Shown here in pieces: positions 17,737 through 20,121 of a stretch of 20,121 nt of DNA. The DNA is from Chara braunii (taxonomy: Eukaryota; Streptophyta; Charophyceae; Charales; Characeae). Under the pieces are notes generated by a model that was not told the origin of the DNA, searched no databases, and worked only from the letters and a program-made list of their open reading frames with translations. The stretch spans positions 6,058,340-6,078,460 of the forward strand of contig BFEA01000006.1 of assembly GCA_003427395.1 (NCBI GenBank), read 5' to 3'. How positions within the stretch are numbered: the stretch's first letter is position 1; every line of letters begins with the position of its first letter. Position numbers and translations under genes: made by a program.

Positions 17737-18728
17737 TGCAATCAGACTTGCTTTCACTTCCACTTTGCATACATGCAAACAGATGGCGATTCCCACTGGC
17801 GCACAGCGCCCACACCCAGCTCAGAGATGTGGCAACCGATAACACAGTTTGGATGCAAACTCGCTTCAACAGGCTATGGCGCAACAGTGCCTGTTCGTCA
17901 CAACTCTCGTCACTGCGTTCTACACCACTATTCACACTCAACTCTGGATCACCCTGAATACTCCACGCACACTCACTCTGTCTCACACACACACACACAC
18001 ACTAACAGCTACCTCTACTCTATGGCGACTATGGCCGCTCGCTACTACTCCTATGGCTATGTTATCTTCCTCAAGCCCACTTCGACTTCGGGCCACCTGC
18101 AGACCACCTCGCACAAGACGCTATAGCAGCACTTCCGCATGGCTTACGCAGCGAATGAATGCATGGCTGGGCGCTGCCTCTTGATTTATACTTCTGTAAC
18201 TCGTTGGTCTGGCCCTTTCCCAGGCCCTTGGTGCACACAGTCCCACATGGTACTTGCTTGACTGGACTCTGACTGACTGGGACCGGTGCCGCTGACTGCA
18301 TGGGATTGCACTGCCAACTCGATGCAGTCGCACTGCCGACGTAACGCAGTTGGCTCACCACTTGCCCACTTGCCTCTGACTAAAGGCTCACCACTTTACC
18401 ACTTCCTCTGACTAAACGTGAGACACTTCGAAAGGCCACTTCCGGACCTTCCGGAAGGCTGTGGAGGGTACTATAGCAGCTACGACCTTGGCCTTTCAGA
18501 ATACCTACAGCTACGACCCCTACAAAGCTGTGACTCCTAATCCACAGACCTACAGATCGAACCCCTACCACTACACAGACCTACGACAGACAACAAATAC
18601 TGCCAAAACACAGATCACGGGTTCAAACACTCGGGTGTCGACTCAATACTGTACATGGGCAAAGTGAGGTCTGGGGATCGAGTTCTAGGGCCCGCATCTG
18701 TGACTGCAGACAGGTGAAAACCGTTTCA
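17737..18728 (-). repeat. Right LTR (5' LTR of the element)
   Basis: 992 bp, TGCAATCAGAC to AACCGTTTCA on the plus strand, equivalent to 5'-TGAAACGG...GATTGCA-3' on the element's strand. It has one copy of the 158-bp unit duplicated in the other LTR and a (CA)n tract at about 17984-18002. It should hold the promoter; no TATA box can be assigned with confidence. Confidence 0.93.
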
Positions 18729-18732
18729 TCGA
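18729..18732. repeat. Target site duplication, right copy (TCGA)
   Basis: Matches 9230-9233. It is followed by the fourth unit of the interrupted 24-bp repeat. Confidence 0.85.
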
Positions 18733-19036
18733 CATTTCGGGATTACTATTCCAGTGACTTCGTGTTGGTGCCATCTCCTCCTCCTCCCTTCATCTCTTCC
18801 CCCTTCCATTCTTCCGTACGTGTTGTGTACAGGCTCTGGCGCCATCTTCCATGTCTGGAGCGCCAGGCCTCCTCACCCGATGAATGTATGTGTGTGAGCC
18901 TGTGTGTAGTCCGAGTCAGATGTGAGTTCGGATCCACGTTTTCAAGTCTTCCCCTGCATTATATTGCTCTTTGTTATTGGTCGGTTCTAGGTTCTGCGTG
19001 AGACTTGTGTTCACTTTCACTAGTATACAACAGCCG
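18733..19036. other. Right flank of the retrotransposon, no gene seen
   Basis: Pyrimidine-rich at first (CTCCTCCTCC), then a TGTGTG-rich patch near 18885-18910. Short frames on both strands have no recognisable content. This is the pre-insertion continuation of 8838-9233. Confidence 0.45.
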
Positions 19037-19162
19037 CACTTGGGAGGGCTTAGTTCTGGTTTCGAGTATCCAGGGGTCCCTTCCATCCGATCTGAAAATG
19101 TCGCAGCCACAGCAAGACCACATTGAAAACTACTCGAAACCAGAACTAAACATCCCCAAGTG
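19037..19162. repeat. Imperfect 32-bp inverted repeat with 62-base loop
   Basis: 19037-19068 and 19131-19162 are reverse complements at 28 of 32 positions, with the mismatches clustered in one internal bulge. TACTCGAAACCAGAACTAA is the perfect 19-bp core. RNA from either strand could form a stem-loop of about 126 nt. It could be a small MITE-like or hairpin-RNA locus. No flanking target duplication was identified. Confidence 0.8.
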
Positions 19163-19322
19163 GGGCACCTCCACCAGTCAGTTCGGTGATGATGTCCCCA
19201 GGCTGTCGCCCCGCGCCCCACCACTAAAATACATCCTTTCCCTGCCCTCATCCACCAGGTACACCGAAATCTACCTCAACTGAACCTTTGGCACAATTGG
19301 AGCACCGACTGTGAAAAGAATT

Positions 19323-19608
19323 TACCCTTTTCAAGAATTATGGGACCAGAGGACCGCCGGAATAATCGGAACCCAATTCCACCCTCCATCTCATCACTGT
19401 GGCCACCGTGGTCACTGCAGTTTCCTTGTGATTGTGGAGCATCCACTTCAGCATCGCAGCCTGCAATGGGGTTCACCTTTGAACCGAAAGTGTTGTCCAG
19501 ACACTGGTAGAGAAGATCCTCAAACTGCAGTAAAGGCAACAACATAAACAAGACAAGACAGCAGAGCCTACGATCAACAGAGGCAAAAGAGGATCCAGCA
19601 ACCACCAT
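19323..19608 (-). CDS. Candidate first exon with hydrophobic N-terminus
   Basis: The frame opens at ATG 19606-19608. Residues 1-15 are followed by a hydrophobic stretch, CCLVLFMLLPLLQ, which would suit a signal peptide or anchor. The rest is polar with several Cys and an acidic patch (CDAEVDAP, NCSDHGGHSDEMEGG). Near residue 95 the sequence reads AAAAGG followed by GTAAAT, a plausible splice donor; without splicing the frame ends at 19276. I do not recognise the product. It lies outside the retrotransposon and is the only candidate host exon in the window. The chance-ORF alternative is real at this length. Confidence 0.3.
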
Positions 19609-19710
19609 TTCAGATTATTCATTTCAATAACAGTGAAAAATCAGATTCGTTTGCAGCGTCATGATGTTTTTGTTGCCAATTCAAGTATACGACACAGGAT
19701 GTACGCAGCC

Positions 19711-19780
19711 CATGTGGCTGAATGGACGGAACACACGTGTAATTGTTGATAAACAGATCATGAGTTTGAATCCTGATGGA
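19711..19780 (+). repeat. tRNA-like sequence, probable SINE head
   Basis: TGGCTGAATGG at 19715-19725 fits the pol III A-box, and GTTTGAATCC at 19764-19773 fits the B-box with one change (C to T in GTTCGAATCC). The 49-base spacing is tRNA-like. The antisense translation has the RIQTHDLFINN-type string often produced by antisense tRNA-like repeats. The cloverleaf does not close: acceptor and T stems are mismatched, so this is not a functional tRNA. The plus-strand frame 19661-19936 running through it is not taken as a gene. Confidence 0.45.
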
Positions 19781-20036
19781 ATCAGAAGAGCTAACCCTGC
19801 CAATCCAGGAAGACAACATGAGAGATGTACCTGCAATCAACCACACTCTGCAGACAATGCAAACACGACTTGCAGCCCGCTGAAACGTCAACGACACTTC
19901 ACACCACAAACCGCACACAAGATTCAGCATTCATGAAGATCAAACCGCCTCCAAAGTCTTTATTATTATTATACAAAATTGAAAAACGAATACAAGCTGT
20001 TTATGGCAGCTACCGCCAAGATCAAGAACAGGCAAC

Positions 20037-20040
<4 letters not shown>
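19781..20040. other. Non-coding, with TTA-rich patch
   Basis: No credible gene. A TTATTATTATTAT run at about 19959-19972 could be the 3' tail of the tRNA-like repeat upstream, but no target duplication was found. Confidence 0.35.

Positions 20041-20121
<81 letters not shown>
20041..20121. repeat. (CT)n microsatellite at the window edge
   Basis: A CT dinucleotide run with a single A at 20081, continuing past the end of the window. It is independent of the tract at 17441-17587, since it lies outside the retrotransposon. Confidence 0.97.

Larger units (their letters stand above)
9234..18728 (-). mobile_element. Complete, degenerate Ty3/gypsy chromovirus-like retrotransposon
   Basis: The element is 9495 bp, TG...CA-bounded, flanked by TCGA duplications, and read on the minus strand: 5' LTR 17737-18728, primer binding site 17724-17735, leader, gag from 15888, protease, RT, RNase H, integrase with a chromodomain-like tail ending at 10434, short polypurine tract, and 3' LTR 9234-10395. 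The domain order (integrase after RNase H) defines Ty3/gypsy. It is dead: gag has two premature stops (15661, 15577) and at least three frameshifts, and gag and PR are separated by two TAG codons. There is a frameshift at the PR-RT join, stops at 12722, 12116 and 11031, a frameshift near 12065, and altered PR and RNase H active-site Asp. Its leader carries a later retroposed insert. The two LTRs show about nine substitutions in the first ~214 aligned bases by hand count, so the insertion is not recent. Confidence 0.93.

Noticed and set aside
17032-17842. Several long overlapping open frames on both strands
   Set aside because: They exist only because (CT)n and (GA)n contain no stop codons; the translations are Ser-Leu or Arg-Glu repeats.
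19711-19780. Functional tRNA gene
   Set aside because: A-box and B-box fit, but the acceptor, anticodon and T stems do not pair properly.

Overview
This is eukaryotic nuclear DNA dominated by nested, decayed retrotransposons; no bacterial operon or certain intact host gene is visible. The evidence is two different Ty3/gypsy-type polyproteins, long CT and CA microsatellites, degenerate minisatellites, a poly(A)-tailed retroposed insert and a tRNA-like SINE head. The style of the Gag and Pol remnants (Gln/Ala-rich Gag, RGG-rich nucleocapsid, chromodomain-like Pol tails) reminds me of retroelements from a charophyte alga such as Chara. That assignment is inference from memory; a plant-lineage genome is a safer statement.

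Layout. (1) 1-1300, plus strand: a TCCGG-rich hairpin, then a truncated gag-like reading frame. (2) 1376 to about 3975, minus strand: an unrecognised protein-coding block of about 2.6 kb. Its reading frame is open over most of its length with only a few stops; it is the best candidate here for something undescribed. (3) About 3976-7890: no confident gene; mostly a mosaic of diverged tandem repeats (49 bp, 36 bp, about 120-128 bp and 43 bp units). (4) 7890-8837, plus strand: the C-terminal end of a Ty3-type integrase, a polypurine tract and an LTR-like sequence. Together with the gag at 393-1300 this may be one element split or replaced internally by about 6.5 kb of other sequence. (5) 9161-9233: a 24-bp tandem repeat, which was the target of the next element.

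(6) 9234-18728, minus strand: a complete but dead Ty3/gypsy chromovirus-like element. It has two LTRs (1162 and 992 bp), a 4-bp target duplication (TCGA), a tRNA-iMet-type primer binding site and a gag-PR-RT-RNaseH-IN-chromodomain order. Frameshifts, stops and catalytic substitutions disable it, yet the integrase core retains its HHCC and D,D35E residues. Its 5' leader holds a second-level insertion at about 15956-16447: a poly(A)-tailed retroposed sequence flanked by a 23-bp target duplication. The leader also has a GGTCAA cluster and a 147-bp CT/GA microsatellite. (7) 18733-20121: flanking DNA that rejoins the left flank exactly across the insertion. It contains an imperfect 32-bp inverted repeat, a candidate minus-strand first exon with a hydrophobic N-terminus, a tRNA-like (SINE-type) sequence and another CT microsatellite at the window edge.

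History inferred from nesting: a 24-bp repeat locus, then the Ty3 element inserted into it, then a LINE-type retroposition into that element's leader. The two LTRs differ at several percent of sites in the part I aligned by hand, so the Ty3 insertion is not recent.
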